Positions 13,089 to 15,868 of a stretch of 15,868 bases of DNA are shown piece by piece. How positions within the stretch are numbered: position 1 is the first letter of the stretch; each line of letters opens with the position of its first letter. Under the pieces are notes generated by a model that did not search any database, was not told the origin of the DNA, and was given only the letters and a program-made list of their open reading frames with translations. The stretch covers positions 1-15,868 of the forward strand of contig CACYKX010000051.1 in assembly GCA_902775075.1 (NCBI GenBank), given 5' to 3'. The DNA is from an uncultured Prevotellaceae bacterium (GTDB taxonomy: Bacteria > Bacteroidota > Bacteroidia > Bacteroidales > Bacteroidaceae). Position numbers and translations under genes: made by a program.

Positions 13089-15671
13089 ATGGAAAAAACT
13101 AAAACATACTCATTTGAAGAAGCATTTGAGTCATCTTTGAAGTATTTTGGAGGTGACGAATTGGCCGCAAGAGTTTGGGTCAATAAATATGCCATGAAAG
13201 ATAGTTTGGGTAATATCTATGAGCAATCTCCTTTAGAGATGCATTGGCGTATTGCAAATGAGATTGCCCGTATCGAGAAGAAATATCCCAATCCTTTAAG
13301 TGCTCAGGAAGTTTTCGATCTTTTAGATCATTTTAGATATATTATTCCTGCAGGAAGTCCAATGACAGGTATTGGAAATCTACATCAAGTAGCAAGTTTA
13401 AGTAATTGCTTTGTGATAGGACTTGATGGAGATGCCGATAGCTATGGAGCTATCATGCGTGTGGATGAAGAGCAAGTGCAGTTAATGAAGAGACGTGGTG
13501 GAGTAGGGCATGATCTAAGCCATATCCGTCCAGCAGGTAGCCCTGTAAACAACTCTGCATTAACCTCTACAGGATTAGTTCCTTTTATGGAACGGTATAG
13601 TAATTCCACTCGTGAGGTGGCGCAGGATGGTCGTCGTGGTGCCTTGATGTTATCTGTAAGTATCAAGCATCCTGATTCAGAAGCATTTATCGATGCCAAG
13701 ATGACAGAAGGTAAAGTTACCGGCGCCAATGTAAGTGTAAAGTTGACGGATGAATTCATGCAGGCTGCGGTAGATGATAAGACTTATGTTCAGCAGTGGC
13801 CTATAGATAGTACTAATCCTAAGGTAAAGAAAGAAATCTCAGCTCGCAAACTTTGGGAGAAAATCGTGCATAATGCGTGGAAGAGTGCTGAGCCAGGAGT
13901 ATTGTTCTGGGATACCATTATCCGTGAAAGTATTCCGGATTGCTATGCCGACTTAGGCTTTAGAACGGTTAGTACGAACCCATGTGGAGAGATTCCATTG
14001 TGTCCTTATGATAGTTGTCGACTTCTAAGTATCAACCTTTACAGTTATGTCGATCAACCATTTACAGCGAATGCACGTTTCAATTTCGATAAATTCAAGA
14101 AGCATGTTCAGATCGCTCAGCGTATCATGGATGATATCGTAGATCTCGAGATGGGAAAGATCGATCTGATTATCGAAAAGATAAACAAGGACCCTCAGAA
14201 TATAGAAGTCAAAGAGGCAGAACTTCATCTTTGGGAGAAAATCAAGCGCAAGAGTGGTATGGGACGCCGTACTGGTGTCGGTATTACGGCAGAAGGTGAT
14301 ATGCTCGCAGCCTTAGGGTTGAGATATGGCACTCAGGAAGCCACCGATTTTTCTGTATTAGTGCATAAAACATTGGCTTTGAATGCTTATCGCTCTACGA
14401 TAACGATGGCTCAGGAAAGAGGTGCCTTTGAAATCTATGATGCTAAGCGAGAGGAAAAGAATCCTTTTATTCAGAGAATCCAGGAAGCTGATCCTGAACT
14501 TTATAACGATATGGCAAAGTATGGTCGTCGTAATATTGCCTGCTTAACAATTGCTCCAACTGGTACAACTTCTCTGATGACTCAGACCACATCTGGTATA
14601 GAACCCGTATTTATGCCAGTCTATAAGCGTCGTCGTAAAGTTAACCCTAATGATACAGACGTACATGTTGATTTTGTGGATGAGGTTGGCGATAGCTTCG
14701 AAGAATATATCGTTTATCATCGTAAGTTCCTAACTTGGATGGAAATCAATGGCTATGACACCAAGAAAAAATACAGTCAGGAGGAAATCGATGAGTTGGT
14801 TGCAAAATCACCATATTATAAGGCAACGGCAAATGATGTAGATTGGTTGATGAAGGTTAAGATGCAAGGCGCCATCCAGAAATGGGTAGACCATAGCATT
14901 TCTGTTACGGTAAACCTTCCAAATGATGTAGACGAGGCATTGGTTAACAAACTATATGTTGAGGCTTGGAAGAGTGGATGCAAGGGATGTACCATCTATC
15001 GAGATGGATCTCGGTCTGGTGTTATGATCTCAGCATCAAAGAAAGAAAAGAAAACAGCTCAAGAGCAAGGTACTGCGACGAATGAAAATAATGTGGAAAC
15101 AACTCCTTGTGCTCATCCTCAGGTGACGGAGGTTCGTCCTGTAGAACTCCTGTGTGATGTCGTTCGCTTCCAAAATAATAAAGAAAAATGGGTTGCCTTT
15201 GTAGGATTACTGGATGGTTATCCTTATGAAATCTTTACAGGTCTTCAGGATGATGACGAGGGTATTATGTTGCCAAAGAGTGTAACACATGGTAAGATTA
15301 TCAAGCAAACAAATCCTGACGGTACTCATCGTTATGATTTCCAGTTCGAGAATAAACGTGGATATAAGACTACGGTAGAAGGATTGAGTGAGAAATTCAA
15401 TCCGGAATATTGGAATTATGCAAAACTTATCTCCGGAGTATTGCGCTATCGTATGCCTATTGACCATGTCATCAAATTGGTGGGCTCTCTTCAGTTGAAA
15501 GATGAAAGTATCAATACATGGAAGAATGGTGTAGAGCGTGCTCTTAAGAAATATATCGTTGATGGTACAAAGGCTAAGGGACAGAAATGCCCAGTATGCG
15601 GACATGAAACTCTGGTATATCAAGAGGGTTGTCTAATCTGTACTAATTGTGGAGCAAGTCGCTGCGGATGA
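13089..15671 (+). CDS. nrdJ: Adenosylcobalamin-dependent (class II) ribonucleotide reductase
   Basis: An 860-residue class II reductase, which makes deoxyribonucleotides in the cytosol using adenosylcobalamin to generate the thiyl radical and so needs neither an oxygen-requiring NrdB nor a glycyl-radical activase. Expected residues are present: redox Cys107 (LSNCFVIG), radical Cys299 and Glu301 in NPCGEIPLCPYDSC, and the second redox Cys310 in DSCRLLSINLY; then MGRRTGVGITAEGDMLAALG, APTGTTSLMTQTTSGIEP and GCKGCTIYRDGSR. After a polar linker (about 650-680, KKEKKTAQEQGTATNENN) comes an extra domain (about 690-810, possibly the TSCPD domain) and a C-terminal zinc-ribbon-like tail: C834PVC837, C848LIC851TNC854 and C859 before the final Gly; such tails pass electrons to the active-site disulfide in related enzymes. 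Its stop overlaps the folB start. Substrate level (di- versus triphosphate) is not decided by the sequence. Confidence 0.95.
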   Translation: MEKTKTYSFEEAFESSLKYFGGDELAARVWVNKYAMKDSLGNIYEQSPLEMHWRIANEIARIEKKYPNPLSAQEVFDLLDHFRYIIPAGSPMTGIGNLHQVASLSNCFVIGLDGDADSYGAIMRVDEEQVQLMKRRGGVGHDLSHIRPAGSPVNNSALTSTGLVPFMERYSNSTREVAQDGRRGALMLSVSIKHPDSEAFIDAKMTEGKVTGANVSVKLTDEFMQAAVDDKTYVQQWPIDSTNPKVKKEISARKLWEKIVHNAWKSAEPGVLFWDTIIRESIPDCYADLGFRTVSTNPCGEIPLCPYDSCRLLSINLYSYVDQPFTANARFNFDKFKKHVQIAQRIMDDIVDLEMGKIDLIIEKINKDPQNIEVKEAELHLWEKIKRKSGMGRRTGVGITAEGDMLAALGLRYGTQEATDFSVLVHKTLALNAYRSTITMAQERGAFEIYDAKREEKNPFIQRIQEADPELYNDMAKYGRRNIACLTIAPTGTTSLMTQTTSGIEPVFMPVYKRRRKVNPNDTDVHVDFVDEVGDSFEEYIVYHRKFLTWMEINGYDTKKKYSQEEIDELVAKSPYYKATANDVDWLMKVKMQGAIQKWVDHSISVTVNLPNDVDEALVNKLYVEAWKSGCKGCTIYRDGSRSGVMISASKKEKKTAQEQGTATNENNVETTPCAHPQVTEVRPVELLCDVVRFQNNKEKWVAFVGLLDGYPYEIFTGLQDDDEGIMLPKSVTHGKIIKQTNPDGTHRYDFQFENKRGYKTTVEGLSEKFNPEYWNYAKLISGVLRYRMPIDHVIKLVGSLQLKDESINTWKNGVERALKKYIVDGTKAKGQKCPVCGHETLVYQEGCLICTNCGASRCG

Positions 15672-15868
15672 TGAAATTAGAAAATAGTTATATTACGATA
15701 AATGGACTGCGGTTTCATGCCTATCATGGTGTGTTGCCGCAGGAACGTTTAACAGGCAATGATTATTTGATAAATTTACGAGTAAGGTATTCTATCGAGA
15801 AGGCGATGCATACGGATAGTGTTGAAGACACTTTGAATTATGCAACGGTTTACGAAGTTGTTTCTAGT
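15671..15868 (+). CDS. folB: Dihydroneopterin aldolase, N-terminal part (3' end off window)
   Basis: The frame is open from ATG 15671 to the window end, giving 66 residues of a protein normally about 120 long. It starts MKLENSYITINGLRFHAYHGVLPQE, the FolB signature (xxxGLRxxAYHGVxxxE, where the tyrosine, histidine and glutamate lie at the pterin site), continues with LTGNDYLINLRV and ends in DTLNYATVYEVV, matching the conserved (V/L)(D/N)Y region. FolB converts 7,8-dihydroneopterin to 6-hydroxymethyl-dihydropterin plus glycolaldehyde in folate synthesis. The start overlaps the nrdJ stop: TGATG shares one base, and an in-frame ATG at 15668 would overlap by four (ATGA), so translation is probably coupled. 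The catalytic lysine near residue 100 lies beyond the window. Confidence 0.92.
   Translation, partial: MKLENSYITINGLRFHAYHGVLPQERLTGNDYLINLRVRYSIEKAMHTDSVEDTLNYATVYEVVSS

Noticed and set aside
1..15868. Mobile element, CRISPR array, toxin-antitoxin or defence system
   Set aside because: No transposase, integrase, cas-like gene, phage gene or repeat-spacer array is seen; the tandem repeat at 10879-10984 lacks unique spacers of CRISPR size.

Overview
This window comes from a member of the Bacteroidales, most likely Prevotellaceae (Prevotella/Segatella type). The evidence is a strongly AT-leaning chromosome, weak Shine-Dalgarno sites, several matches to the Bacteroidetes housekeeping promoter (TTTG, about 19-20 bases, TAnnTTTG), a MurF-alanine racemase fusion and GSCFA, YfhO and PF13568-type proteins that are typical of this phylum. 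No rRNA, tRNA, CRISPR array, transposase or phage gene is visible. It reads as ordinary core chromosome with one small accessory-looking patch around 10.86-12.08 kb.

Layout. 1-1116: 3' part of typA/bipA (+), its beginning off the window. 1169-1930: small outer-membrane beta-barrel protein (+), whose start codon lies inside the terminator hairpin that follows typA. 1996-3178: a minus-strand pair, mtnN then luxS, which detoxifies S-adenosylhomocysteine and yields homocysteine and the AI-2 precursor. 3285-5789: a large YfhO-family polytopic membrane protein (+) with a good promoter. 5899-9217: a GSCFA-domain protein followed 10 bases later by a MurF-Alr fusion, both (+), with clear terminators before and after the pair. 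9400-10863: a hexuronate-type MFS transporter (+) with its own promoter. 10879-10984: a composite inverted and tandem repeat that fills the gap to a convergent minus-strand membrane acyltransferase (10982-11914). 12076-12816: nitroreductase (-), divergent from 13089-15671, a vitamin-B12-dependent ribonucleotide reductase (+) translationally coupled to folB, which runs off the window at 15868.

How the genes fit together. Three small functional units can be read: the activated-methyl-cycle pair (mtnN-luxS), a cell-wall unit (the D-Ala supply and the ligase using D-Ala-D-Ala in one polypeptide) and a DNA-precursor/folate unit (nrdJ-folB). The others are single transcription units.

I found no clearly new multi-gene system. 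The observations most worth a second look are the repeat at 10879-10984, the terminator/start-codon overlap at 1140-1185, the short repeats in the leaders of nrdJ and the yfhO-like gene, and the promoter position that argues for a downstream start of the nitroreductase. No gene-free stretch exceeds 300 bases.
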